This document shows, piece by piece, positions 24,501-36,560 of a stretch of DNA of 64,000 bases. The notes under the pieces are model-generated. The model was given only the letters and a program-made list of their open reading frames with translations, made no database searches and had not been told where the DNA came from. Location: contig NC_062226.1 of NCBI RefSeq assembly GCF_902686445.1, positions 17,208,001-17,272,000 of the forward strand, written 5' to 3'. The stretch is from Sciurus carolinensis (lineage: Eukaryota; Chordata; Mammalia; Rodentia; Sciuridae). Position 1 is the first letter of the stretch, and every line of letters begins with the position of its first letter. A program made the position numbers and the translations under genes.

Positions 24501-27032
24501 CTGGGTTGGTGATCAGACTTGGCTGGCAAAAAAAAAAAAAAAAAAATGTCTTCATAGTCTTGACAGTTTAGTGAAGTTCCCAGACAATGCCTCAGGGTTG
24601 TTAATCTTAAGGAAAACTGGGAAATAGGCATCACAGTTTCACGGCTGCCCATTATGTAAGGACTTCTTAAACATTGCCGTCTTCATCCCTGGAAATAGAG
24701 AAAAGGGAAGAACATGACCTTGTATAGTGTTTGAATGTTTCAAAGACATTTTGGAGGACTTGAGGTCACTTAGCTAGATGTGATTGCTTGTGGTTCTATT
24801 AAGGCTGGAACTCCTAGTCCAAGGGATGTGGATGGAAAATATCCAGGTAGATTGGAATAAGTATTTGAAAAGTGTCATGAATGTGTTTTGAAGAAGATAG
24901 TCATTAAATAACCCTACTCCAATGAGATCTGAGTGGGGAGATACATTAAGAAAACCCAGACGGCAAAGAGGTCGACCACAGGACCCCCTGGTCCTTGACT
25001 TAGATTTTATAAATTGGCGGGCTTTATCTAAATCTTGGCAAAACAAGAACTGAAATGGGTTGTGGAAGTTGAAGTTTTAGCTACTGATACCCCCATACTA
25101 TGAACCCCAAATCTTCAAAGCAGATGCAGACTCTGAACCTCCTGGGATGCTATTTGTTCAAAATGAGCTAGACTTCCCATCTGCATATCACTGCATTTAA
25201 TTGTCCAGGGTGGGGACCAGTAGGTTAGCTCTATGTGTGTCTATCTGAGTGAAACAGACATGTTGTTAGCAGTGTTTTATGAAAACAATCAAATCCAAAG
25301 CCCCAGTAACCACAGTTGTCTCTGTCCTTTTCAGCGAGGTGTCCTTGGGGATTGGAGCCTTAGAGAGTCGTCTAGCAGTGCATTAGAAATCTGTTAAATG
25401 CCTCTGTCTGTTAGCAAGGGAAGTGATACACAGTGCTTTTGTTTTGCTTATGAAAAGGAGGGGATTGAGGGGAAGAGAGGGGCAGGAAGAGAGCTCAGGA
25501 AGCATAAGTGTCAAAGTACAAAGCAAAAAAAAAGACTCAGAAAAAAAAAAAATGTAGAAGGTTGAAGAAGCCCAGGTCTTGTTGGGTTTTGTTCTCAAGG
25601 CTGTCTGTTCCCTTTTCCAACATACTTTCTGACAATGGAGTTCTGCTCCTCCATGCAACTCCATCCCTGTGCTCTGAGCCATCTGTTCACTGGAGGATTA
25701 TGGGTCTCACCCTGAGTCCTTCCTGAGTGTCCAACACCTGTTGGGATTGGGCAGTGGTCAAGGCTTTTGGCTTGGAGAAATTTGGTGTTTTCACTTAGTC
25801 ACCAGAGGACAGTGGCCCTCATCTATAAATCAGTGACTTGCAATGACTTGCATATCCTCAACATGTGCTCAGAAAACATGTCCCATCTCCACCTGGCAAG
25901 TGCCTCCCCATCTTCTTGGCCCAACACAGACATGATCTGCCCAGGGCACTTCCCCTGGTTAACTCTTAAAGCAGCATGACCCGCCTGCTTCCGTGTGCTC
26001 CCTGTCAAGTGCAGGCTTCTAGAGCTGCCCTTCCTCCACTATATTATAGTGCATTTGATGACCGGAATGTCCACCTTGCCACCCAGTGGCCTCATGGAGG
26101 CAGGCAGGGACCTTGTCTGACTCCTCCCTGTCTCTTGAGACTGCCCTGCACAGGCTGCTTTGGAGGGCAAGCTCAGTAAATATGAGAAAATCCAAACTGA
26201 AGAGCCAGGTCAGCACCAAAGCCCAGGTTTCCACTTTCCTGAGAGTCTGTCATAAGTACGTGCATGTCCTCTCCAAGACTCTTTCCGCCCAAATACTGCA
26301 CAGGGAGCACAGTGCAGGCAGCAGAGGGGGTTGAGCTTGCCACCTGTGTCAGGTGAGAGCACCCGGCGTGCTCTGAGTGAAGCTTCTGAACATGGGTTTT
26401 GGCTTCATTTCCTTTGTCAGGAGTTAGGCAGGGAGAGGGGAAGTGGCATAAGAAACAAAACGGTGTGAATCAACAAACGGGTGCCAGCAGCCTCTGGAGT
26501 TTGCAAACTCTCATCTGGGAGTGAGACATCACGGAGACAGGCGGAGCCCACGTGGCTCTATACTTTTCCCATGGGTTTGTTACAGTTTCTACTGGATCTT
26601 CAAAAGTGGGAAAACCTTGGACTTGCCATCCCTTCATTTTAGAGGTAAGGAAACATCAAAGCCCAGGGTGGGGAATGGGCTTGTTCTATGTCACAAAACA
26701 GGAGTGAATGGCAAGACTGATATGGACCCCTGGACCCTAAGTCCTTGTCCCTTGAGGTTAACAAAATGGCTGAGCAGAAAGGGGACTTATGAATTAATAC
26801 TAGACTGGCAAGTCCCAAACCTCCCGGGTCATACTTGTCATTTTGACCATATCTGCACTTTCTTTTTTTTTTTTTGCTTCAAATTTTTCTCTTTTTTCCC
26901 CCTAAAATATATATGTATTATAGATGCAAATTTTAATATCATAATGACACATGGAAAACCAGCATTGCTTACTAAACTGAGAAGGACACTATAAAAATAA
27001 GTAGTGAAAGCAAAGCAATGCCATTCCATCCC

Positions 27033-27059
27033 TGATGCTAACGGCTGATGCTAACGGCT
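27033..27059. repeat. 13-bp tandem repeat
   Basis: Two identical units TGATGCTAACGGC in direct tandem, an unusual exact short duplication in otherwise unique sequence. Confidence 0.9.
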
Positions 27060-27780
27060 CACCTGGGGTTTGAGCCCCAGGCCTGCTATCTCTGGTTTGG
27101 TAAAGACATTGTAGCACCTAATGGACACTTCTTCCTTGTGGTTAACAAAAGGACTGAAAGAAAGGGGAGAGCATGTGACTTTCTCATTTTGTGATTCTCT
27201 ATTTATTATTTTGATGAAAATGGCCTCATTGTATGCATTCTCTCTGAATTTCTGCATTTTCTGACACTTTGGGAAGCAATGCCTTTATGTAGTAGCAGCA
27301 AGGGCTTTTCTTTCTACCTTAGTAATAGCTGATGCATATCAAATTGTGTACCCTGGGATTATTGTATTATATAGGGCACCTCCTTGTACACAGGGTCAGT
27401 TAGATTTGAAGAATGGGAGGCAGAGGGATGGTAAGTGTCCCAAAGCTTTTTAGGACTAACTAGTGGAGCTGGGTGTACCTTGGTGATGTGGGTCTGGAGC
27501 TCCACCATCACTGTGCTTTCTGGTCATAATGGGGGTGAACTCTGAGTCCTTTTGGAATTGTTCTCCCAAGTCAGGCCAAGAAGAGCTTCAGCAGAGATGT
27601 GAGTGTCATGAAAAGAACATTTGTTTGCTTAATAAGTTCACGAGCACTTATTATTTTATCAAGCATTGTTTTAGGCTCTATGGGACCCAGCAGTTAACAA
27701 AACAGGCAAAACCCTTGCTTCTGTGGGGATTATGACCTGCTGTCTTTGTGTGGGGTAGGGTCATTAAAAATGACAATGAG

Positions 27781-28231
27781 TGTTTTATTCATCTTTTTTT
27801 GCTACTGTGACTAAAAGACCTGACAAGAACGATCTCAGAGGAGGAAACGTTTATGTGGGGGCTCACGGTTTCAGAGGTCTCAGTTCATAGACAACTGGCT
27901 CCATTCCTCAGGGCTCAAGGTGGGGCAGAACATCATGGCATAAGAGTGTGGTGAAGGGAAATGGCTCACATGATGATCAGAAAGCAGAGAGAGACAGAGA
28001 GAGAGACTCCACTCAACAGATATAAATCTATACCCCAAAGGCAAACCCCCAATGACCCACCTCCTCCAGCCACACCCTACTTGCCTTCAGTTACCACTCA
28101 GTTACTCCTGTCAGGGGATGAATTCACTGATTGGGTTACGGGTCTCATAACCTAATCATTTCTCCTCTGAACAGTCTTGCATTGTCTCACACATGAACTT
28201 TTGGTTGACACCTCACATCCAAAGCATAACA
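27781..28231 (-). mobile_element. solo LTR of MaLR (ERVL-MaLR) type, minus strand
   Basis: On the minus strand it starts TGTTATGCTTTGGATGTGAG and ends with an AATAAA-like/TTCTTGTCAGGTCTTTTAGT block and ...AAAACA, the layout of MSTA/ORR1-type MaLR LTRs. Both TG and CA ends are present. There is no internal gag/pol-like sequence beside it, so it is a solo LTR. Confidence 0.7.
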
Positions 28232-29140
28232 ACGAATAAATCAACCAATAATGATACCTAAGAGGAGAGTAGATGGCAGACCTTCTGATTTCTTTTCCTG
28301 AACTTTCCCTTATGCACTGGGCGACCTTGAGCTAATCTCTATTCCTCCACTTCTGCTTCTGTAAAACCAAGGTGTGCATGAGATGCCTGAGGCCGAGACT
28401 GCGATTCTAGGTTGGGGCTATGCTCCCCTCGTGCCACAAAGGTCACCAAGAGAGTCGGTACCGATTCCTTGAGCTTTTGCTTTGGGCTGTGTTCCAGGAG
28501 CCTGAGTGACTGGCATCTGCCTCTTGTGGGAAACCAGGCTCTGGAAATCATTCCTGACTGGTCATGAGCAGGGTCTGCCGGAGATGATTTCATTAAGAGG
28601 ATGAATTTAGAAATCAGTTATAGATGTTCTGTTGTCTTCCTCATGTCTTCTCGTAAAGCAGCTATTTTTTTTTTTAGTAAGTCTACCATTTATTAAGGAC
28701 GAGTATCTATGCCTGTTGCTGTATTAAGTACTTCACATGCATTATCTCAATTAAGCTTCAGCAGCCCTGTCTTAAATTGGACTCTCCAGAAGCAGCCCCT
28801 GGCCTGAGGAGATGAGTGCAAATAATTGATCTGAGAGGTGGTCCTAGGAAGTCCATGGAAAACAGGCAGGCAGGGAGGAGAGCCAGTGAAGGGTATGTAA
28901 TTGAACAGGGGACTTCTGTGGACAATGAAGACTTCATATATACAACATGCCCAGGTTATCTCAGGCTGGGGCATTGATCTTCCTCCTCCTGCCTATCATG
29001 GACCAGAATGTACTCCTGGTTAGAGTGGGGTGAGTAGAGGGCTCTAAACCTTCCTGTTATTTCTGGTCTGCCCTTCATGAGGGCTGGGAAAACCCTGGGC
29101 AGAGACTGCATGTGCCTGTAGGAGAAAACTATGGCCTGGA

Positions 29141-29415
29141 CAGTCATCCCTCGGAATCCATGGGTTCAAGGACCCCCTTTGATGCCAAAATCTCCAATTG
29201 GTCTAGCCCCTTATATAAAATGACATAGTATTTGTCTGTAACTTAGTTCATTATCCTTTATATTTTAAATCATCTCTAGATGAAAATGCCCTGTAAATAG
29301 TTGGTAAACTGTAATGCTTAGGGAATAATGACAAGAAAATAAAAATACAGGCATGTACAATTTTACTCACTGGTTAAGTTTGGATGCAGACCTATACATG
29401 GATATGACAGGCTAG
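29141..29415 (+). mobile_element. Tigger-type DNA transposon (MER44-like)
   Basis: Begins CAGTCATCCCTCGGAATCCA, then CCCCTTATATAAAATGACAT, a TTTAAATCATCTCTAGATGA block and AGGGAATAATGACAAGAAAA. This order fits the common TcMar-Tigger MITE family; the exact subfamily is uncertain. Confidence 0.65.
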
Positions 29416-29617
29416 CTGAACTAGAAGGGTGAGCGCCAGTGAAGATGTGGCAAGGGTATTAGCTACACACTTTGTCAAGGTATAGCCTCACTAACCACAT
29501 TTCAAAATTGAAGGAGCTGAGGCTCAGAAAGGGAAAATGTCCAAGATGGGTCCACTGTGCAATTTTCAGAACCTGGTACAAAATGAAAATATGGGGTCCC
29601 TTGTCAACAACTTCAAG

Positions 29618-29642
29618 ATCAGCCCCAATCATCTGGGAGTTG
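29618..29642 (+). repeat. 25-bp direct repeat, copy 1
   Basis: Twenty-five bases starting ATCAGCCCCAATCATC are identical to 30657-30681. Both may be starts of MER5-like transposons, since the family has an AGAATCACCTGGG block at the matching place. Confidence 0.6.
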
Positions 29643-30656
29643 GTGATAGCAGAGTCCTAAACTAAGGGAGGGGCCCTTCTGAACCTGTGTGCCTCATAAG
29701 TCATGTGCCCAGGAATCAACCCTTATCCAGGACCCCAGAGCATGAAGTGGCACTTCTGGGTCTACCCATTGGCCTGCCATCCGCACTGGTCTCCCACACC
29801 TCTACTCTCACTTCTCCAATGCTGTTCAGAGTGGAATGGATAGTATGAGAAGGACCCTGGGTTTCTTTTGAGAGGGCTGCCCCACTTAGGAAAATTTCTT
29901 CCCCTCTCTAGGTCTTACTTGGCTTATGTGTAGAATGGCTTTACTAATCCTACAGCCCCAGAGATAGAAGGATTGCCCTCTCTTTAGCACTTGGAGAACC
30001 TAGAGGCATCTGCCTTTCTGCCTTCTGGATTGACAACATCGGGGTGAGAATTTCTCCATCTCGAAAATGCACGGTCTGCTACAAAGCACATTCCGAAAAG
30101 TGTGTTGATCTCAGGGTCAGAAAGCTGGAGCAATCATTGACCAAGCCACCTCAGTTTTGCTATCTCTAGATGATCTCTCAGGGTTCATCCATCTCGGCTG
30201 TCTTATGCTAAGTGACCAGACTATGGGAATTAGTTACAGCAGATAGTGAATGTGGCGCTGTCAGGAGGGGCAGTAAGAGGACTGCCTTCAGCCAGGGAAA
30301 CAGGAGGAAGGCTCAGGAGGTCTGAATGCTGTCCCTTTACACTGAAATCCTGTGTGATCTTCATTCTTCACTTTTCTGAGCCAAGTATGTATATGTATGT
30401 GTGCGTATGTGTAAACACACATAAGCACATGAATGTATAATGGGCTAGATGACTGTCTCATTCAGGTAGTTGTGAAGATTCTATGAGAAAGTGAACATAA
30501 AAGGCCTGGTGGATAATTGATGCTCATTGTTGTGAGCAGACTTATGGCAAGGGGCAGGATATGTTGGAGGCCGCTTTCTGTCTCCTTCTTCACTCATTTG
30601 GAAAACATACAAGTATTTAAAATTGTATCAAACTTTAAACACACCAAAAAACAGGC

Positions 30657-30681
30657 ATCAGCCCCAATCATCTGGGAGTTG
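30657..30681 (+). repeat. 25-bp direct repeat, copy 2
   Basis: Identical over 25 bases to 29618-29642, 1039 bp away. Flanking bases differ. Confidence 0.6.
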
Positions 30682-31069
30682 CATGGATGCAAATTCCGCC
30701 CTGTCTCTGCAGTGCTGCTGGCATCTCCTACAATGCCCAGCACAGAGAAGGGCTCAGTGCACACTATTAGAAAAAAAGAACAATGAACTGTACTGCTCTT
30801 AAAACTATCTTCTCATTTCTTTGTCCCACTCCTGTTCCTTTCCTCCTTTCCTCCTTTCATTCCCTGAAGTGTCTGTCCTTATCTCCTCGTCCAGTTCCCC
30901 CATGTCCTTACAAGCTGGGGAAATGCCTCTGAAGTGCAGTGGTCCTTATGTAGGAAGCTCAGCTCCTGAAAATGCACTTCAAACAGGATTCCAGAGACCA
31001 GGCAGGAACACATGACTGACCAGCCTCCTGCCAGATCGTCCTAAGTACTTAAGGTGTTTTGAGGCAATC

Positions 31070-31230
31070 AGACCTGAGTTCGGATCTCTACTCCTGCTTG
31101 CTTCCAGTGCAGTCAGTGCCTTAGACTAGTGCCTTCACTCTGGAAATCTCAGTTCCTTTTCTGTAAAATGGGCTTACCTGTGGCTCCCTTAAGAGCATTC
31201 TGAGGATGCAATCAATTGCATTATGCTGAA
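31070..31230 (+). repeat. MIR SINE
   Basis: CAGACCTGAGTTCGGATCTC, a CCTTCACTCTGGAAATCTCA block, CCTTTTCTGTAAAATGGGCT and GCATTCTGAGGATGCAATCA appear in MIR order. Confidence 0.75.
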
Positions 31231-32397
31231 TGCCTGATCTTGGAAGGGTGGGAGGAGTATCAGTGCGTTATTTCCACTCTGGTTTTTCTTGATCCAGCAT
31301 GCAGGACACTGACTATGGCTTCGTGCTTTCTATGTGGAACTCAGAACCCATGGGAATGTCCCTGAACTGCCTGGGGCTCGGCATCAGTGGGCCTTTTTCT
31401 GCCTCATGTCAGTCTGTCTCTTTCAAGGACACCAGGCCAAGGGGATGAAATAGCAAATCAGTGTAAATTTTTTTGCCCATAACAAAATCAGAAAGGATTA
31501 AGTGGATGGACAGCTGGGGAACAGGGCTCTTCTGCTCTTCTTCGCACCATGATGGCCTGTCAGTCATACTAGAAAAGAAGAAATAGGCTTTCAGGAAACT
31601 GCAGGAGAGGATTTGGACTTTCTCCTTGAGTGCAAAACAAGCCTCCAGGGGGAGAGATCCAGAGATAGTCCACGGGCCCAGAAGGACATTTCCCAATGCT
31701 AGTTATATGCCTACTTTTTTGAGGACACAAATGAGAAATTGGGTATGTCCTTAGGTTAAATGTACCCACATCCGTAGGTACATGCATGAGTACCTATGTG
31801 TATGTTTGCCTATGAATGTCACTGTATGCAGACCTGTGAAATGAAGCAGTACACACTTTAGCCCACATATTCATGATGGAGCATGCATGATGGAGGATAG
31901 ATGATAGAATAGGTATGAGGTTGAACTAACTGCATCTACCGTGTGAGTGTGTAGGTGGGAGGGTTCCACAGGTCCTTCTGGTTGCTTTGGTGTCAGTGTT
32001 CATCATGTATGTGTAAATCTACCTGTTCATGCATGTCAGGTAATGATGCCAGAAAAAGGAGGAGAAGCAGTTTTGCACCTTGTATCTGTGAAAAACTTCA
32101 GATGCTGTAGCATTGGCATCTATTTTCATATTTGAACACATCAACCTGTGTGTTATGTGTATGCCTGTGTGTGAGAAAACAGTCACATGTGAGCACCCTG
32201 ATCATCTTTAAGAAGACCAAGTGCTTTCCTGGCAGTTCACAGATGCAGAGATTCATGAAGAACATGTATCTATGAGAACAGACATGTAAATGTGTGCACT
32301 CACCCGGTTGAGCATCTTTGCAGGTATTTTTAGGTTGTGCAAATATGGCTTCTGGTGTACCTGTAACTCACCTAACCTAATTGCTCTTTTATTCTTT

Positions 32398-32591
32398 TTT
32401 TTTTTTTTCTTTTGGTACCAGGAATTGTACACAGGGGCTCTCAAGCACTGAAACACATCCCCAGCCATTTTTATATTTTATTTTGAGACAGAGTCTCGCT
32501 TAGTTGCTGAGGCTGGCTTTGAACTTTTGCATCTCCTGCCTCAGCCTCTTGAGTTGCTAGGATTACAGGCATGTACCACCATGTACCCAGC
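32398..32591 (-). mobile_element. B1-dID composite SINE, minus strand
   Basis: After a poly(T) it reads a decayed ID part (GGTACCAGGAATTGTACACA ... CACATCCCCAGCC) and then a B1 part (TTTGAGACAGAGTCTCGCTT, a GCCTCAGCCTCTTGAGTTGC block, GGATTACAGGCATGTACCAC). It is flanked by identical 14-bp target duplications CTCTTTTATTCTTT (32384-32397, 32592-32605). Confidence 0.9.
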
Positions 32592-34785
32592 CTCTTTTAT
32601 TCTTTCTGGACATGATTTATCATACTTGGTTCTCAATGTCAACATCAGTAAACAGCCTGATTCCCTCTATGCTAATCACACCTACCCATTGCAAGGACAT
32701 TCTTCCTGGCTTCTGGATGGTTCCTTCTAGTGTATTCACCATGGACAGGAAATGGATGGTGTTTATGGTGGTAGGAACTATACTACCATGTAAGTGGTCA
32801 TTAAAGAGAAACATGCAGAAAAGATAAAATGCCTGTAATGGTGTGGATGGAATGAGTGGAAGGGACACCAGCTTGATGAGCCCCTCTTCTTCTCCCAGTT
32901 TCCACTGTAGTTCTTAGAAACATGGGATAGCTGAGATGCCTGTATGGGATTCATCATGCAAACTAAACCAGGAGGCATACTTTGCTCTGTTCTCTGACAG
33001 CATAATACAGTCTCTGTATAGACAGAGAATTAAATCAAAGGGCCTCTCCCACTACCAATCTTTTCTAGTAAATACTCTGAACAGCTTCTGAATATACTAT
33101 GACTGCTTCCGTTTTACAGGTGAGAAAAGTGAGGTTTAGGGAGGGAAGCACCATTTTCAGCTGACACCTCAAGTCAGAGGCAGAGCAAGGAGGCTGCTCA
33201 GAATCTGGCAGGTTGAATGCAGAGTCTGTCCTTGAAGTCAAGGGATGGCAGTCTCAACAGCCCTGTCCCTGATTTGCTATGTAATCTGGGACTAGTCCCC
33301 TTTCCTCTGTAAGTTTCCATCTCTTTGACTCTGTGATATTTGGAGACTCAGGGAAATCATATGTGAAATCTTCCAGCCAAGGATCTGGGACAGTGAAGGC
33401 TCTCTAGAAATGTTTGCTGAGTTGACCCAAGTTTGGAGTTTCCTTGGTTCTGGAAGTAGAGGGAACAAGGTGGGTGGGGCCAGTGGAGATGTGACAACTC
33501 AGACTCAGGCTTCTTAATCGAACACCCCGAGGGCATTCCAGATTGTAACCACAGTTCCCCAAAGACGACGTTCAACAGATGTGAGTCTTATTCTCCAGGA
33601 ATTTACAATCAAAGACAAGCCTGGGTGCTTCAGAGCTAGTGATCCTAAACGTCTCTATTAACTGGAGCAAAAGCAATTTATTTGTATAGCACTGAAGACG
33701 TGGTGGTTCAAGCAGCATTGACGGCTGCAGACCTGACTGAGCACAGACTAGTGCCCATCCTTGTGTTGACACGTACCTCAATGCTATGTCCTTGTGAATT
33801 GATTGTTACCTGTGACTGATGGCAATGTTGGGAGAATGCAAGAGAAGATGTACACACAGCTGGGAACTCTTTAAGCACAAACCCGGTGCCAGGCATTCTG
33901 TTATTTTTAGATTGTGTCTACATTAGGCCGGGCACTGTTCTAGGCACTGATTACAAAGATGAATAAGAACCAAGTTCCTGACTTCCTGGCTCACACTCCA
34001 GTAATTGTATTATTCTCCTGAGTTTCCATAATGAAAGTCAGTCTTTGAGATGTGAAGTGCAAGGTGTATCAGCTAATACAAGGGGCAAAGGAGACCACAC
34101 AGGTGGCTCCTTCAGAGAGTAAGCACTGGCCCTGCACTGGGGAACTTGGGTATTCAAAAACCAGAGGGAGTTTCAGCCTTTCCTGTTGAACCACTTGGAT
34201 TCCATTTTCTAGACATCTTCCATCAGGTTGATTGATATTAATCATAACCTTGACTTTTGCTCAGAGAATATGTTACTCAAAGTTCTTTTTCATGAATTTC
34301 TCTCTTTACTTGTTCCAGTGACGTAGAGAAGGAGTGAGGGGAGGGATCAGTCCCCCTTTTTGGCAGACGAGAAGACTCAGACCGAGAGATACAAATGCCT
34401 CACCTAAGGTTACAGAGTGAAGACAAGAATGGAATTTGATTTCTCCCACTGCTACCAGCGCAATATGGAAATAGTATCCCATCATGTCTCCAGGGGAGAG
34501 GCGTCTGGCATTTAAACGGAATATAAAGGTGGCCCAGCAGGTCCCAGGACTTCTGGTGCCTGGGGCAGCTGGAGAAGGGCATGATTTGCCCACAGTCTGC
34601 TCTCTCTCCTGGTCAGGAGGGTTGTTCAACCACTGGAACTATTTTTTCCTCCTCTGATTCAGTGAGAAATTCAAGAGGGTAGATCCCTGTTCCTTCCATC
34701 CCACCCTCAGCCTGGCATCTTCTAATCGTCCCTTCCCTGCCACAGGGCACCATCTGTGGCCAACCTAAATTGGACTGAATGGTGT

Positions 34786-34989
34786 GGAATTGCAAGTCAA
34801 AAGGGTCCTGTAATCATTCCGCTGACGCCGGGGGCTCTGTGCTCCAGCGCTGCGGTATAAATAAGGGTAATGGAGTAGCGGCTGAATTACAATCAAGGCT
34901 GCTATGAACACACCGAACAGGCACGGAGCTTATTTAAGGAATATAGAGGCAGATTATTCTCCTGAAGCAGTGCAGTTGGAGCCAATCAA
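34786..34989. promoter_or_regulatory. candidate conserved noncoding element
   Basis: No known repeat matches here. The stretch keeps several CpGs (GCTGACGCCGGGGG, CAGCGCTGCGGTATAAATAA, GTAGCGGCTGAATTAC, CACACCGAACAGGCACGGAG) in AT-rich intron, with motif-like TATAAATAAGG and TTATTTAAGG. CpG retention outside an island suggests constraint, but this is inference; no alignment was possible. Confidence 0.4.
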
Positions 34990-35354
34990 TAACCACTCAG
35001 TCCCTCAAATCAGGGCCACAGAGACTTTGATTAGGAGGAGGAGGGGATGAGGGATATATGGTCGGATGGTGCTTGGGGAAATCTTCCATATCAGTTTGTT
35101 CTGTGCTACACAGGCCCAGTGAGTACTGGCGGAGCTGGGTGTGGGGAAGAGGCAGGCAGCGGGGAGATGAGGACTTTAGTTTAAAGGAGCTTGGAGACTT
35201 GGGGAGCAGAAGGTAGGTGGGGTGTGAAATAAGTAAAGCAATGATTCCCACATCGTGTGATAAGCAAAGTAGCAGAAGGAAAGCAAAGCAGGGACACCCG
35301 ACCCAGCCTTGAGAAGAGCAGCACCTCATATAGCAAGAGGCTGCAGTTGGCTCT

Positions 35355-35830
35355 TGCTAACATAAGCCCAAAACTTAGTGGCTTAAGGTGTTTTTTTTTT
35401 TTTTTTTTTTTGCTCATATTTAATAAGCGCTGGTGATGTAGACCAAGTTTCATTGAATAGTTCTTCTAATGGTCTGGCTGATTTTTGTGGGCTCTGTCCT
35501 ATGTGTAATCAGCTGTCAAGTACTCTGGAAACTGCAGGACCCTGGAGGCCCTGGCTCACTGATCTGGTGGTTAGCAGCGGGTTTTGTCTGGGGCGACATG
35601 GCAAATGTTTCTCTCACCCTCCAGTGGCTTCTTCATGGGACAAGGTTCCCAAGAATAGCAAGAGGCAGTAAGCCCTAGAACGCAACTGGTTTTCAAGTCT
35701 CTGTATGTCACCCTAGGTATTGCCCCATTGACCAAAAAATGTCAAACAGCCAGCCGTGAGTCAAGGGGAGGAAAAATAGACTCATGTCTCAACGGGGGTA
35801 TCTGCAATGTCATGTGACACTAGTTTTCAG
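35355..35830 (-). repeat. old LTR-like repeat, minus strand
   Basis: CTAACATAAGCCCAAAACTT then AGTGGCTTAAGGTG followed by poly(T), a TCTGGCTGATTTTTGTGGGC block, a GGTTTTGTCTGGGGCGACAT block and a GAGTCAAGGGGAGGAAAAAT block follow the order of an old mammalian LTR-like family. The name is uncertain. Confidence 0.4.
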
Positions 35831-36099
35831 GTAAGGGGAGAAAAGTCATTGTTCATATCGTCTACTTAGAGCTGAGTTCAGAGGATTAAGAGGCAGGCAG
35901 AAAAAGAAATAGTGAGAGCAACAGTGAAGAAGACCATGTAGGAGCATTTCTTGGTCATGGTTGGCTGTAGCCAAGGCCACTGGATCCAGGGTTTGATAGA
36001 TGCCATGCGGAGCTGTACAGTGGTAGCGGCATGAACACAGGGGCCATACATTCTTAGGCTGAGGAATTCTTACCTGGTGCTTCCTACTTCCGGGTCTCA

Positions 36100-36560
36100 G
36101 TCTATTTATCCTGCCCTCTCTATCTTAGTATTCCGATCCTGGGTCTCACCTTGCCTCACTCTTTACTTGGGCTCCTGTTTTAATCTTGTATCAGTCCATA
36201 TTCATCAATCTCCTGCTGTTGCAGAAGGTGCTCAGCTACCGAAGGGAAGACAGGAGATAAGAGTGATTCCTGACCCCAGAGAATCTTATCATCTAGCAAA
36301 GGCAATGAGAGCGGAGTGAGGTTAGTGACTGGGAAGGGAGTTTCAGGCTCCATTCCAAGTCCTACCTGGTGGGGAGTCAGAGGAGGGAGAGGGCTTCTTG
36401 TGCTGGGTTCTCCAGAGGAGCCACTTTAACTGAGTTTGAAGGATGGGTGACATCTGTGGAGGCAGAGGAGGAGTCAGGGCATTCCAGGCAGGTGGCACAG
36501 TACAAAGACTGGGTGGCAGGGATGTTCCTAGGGTCAGTGGATGGTGGCGTGGCTTCTGCA
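36100..36560 (+). repeat. old interspersed repeat, same family as 7411-7704
   Basis: A CCACTTTAACTGAGTTTGAA block, then GGGCATTCCAGGCAGGTGGC and ACAGTACAAAGACTGGGTGG match the later part of the family whose start is seen at 7411 and 44470. A 160-codon open frame over it (36369-36851) has no domain. Confidence 0.45.

Larger units (their letters stand above)
18365..27780. other. intronic DNA, block 3
   Basis: No exon seen. Unlisted MIR-like fragments include about 18900-19060, 20040-20160, 20220-20350, 20420-20540, 23810-23930, 26630-26750 and 27360-27500. A GT run lies at about 22915-22930 and a poly(A) near 24528-24546. Segment 20590-20870 looks unique and AT-rich with TAAT cores. I see nothing recognisable in 25050-26500. 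Confidence 0.7.
28232..34785. other. intronic DNA, block 4
   Basis: No exon seen. MIR-like pieces lie near 28680-28760, 29830-29990, 33080-33190, 33200-33420 and 34350-34450. Segment 28750-29130 may belong to an old repeat I cannot name. Region 31240-32380 shows only degenerate TG/CA-rich sequence and nothing I can name. Confidence 0.7.

Noticed and set aside
26521..26994. 157-codon open frame on the plus strand
   Set aside because: It crosses a MIR-like segment and a poly(T) run that gives FFFFF. No family features.
27781..28231. Full endogenous retrovirus at one of the LTRs
   Set aside because: No internal gag, pol or env-like sequence or partner LTR lies next to this LTR or those near 56 and 60 kb; all are solo.
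34851..34861. TATAAATAAGG as a TATA promoter
   Set aside because: A TATA-like motif alone is weak. No initiator, CpG island or first exon could be supported; kept only within a possible conserved element.
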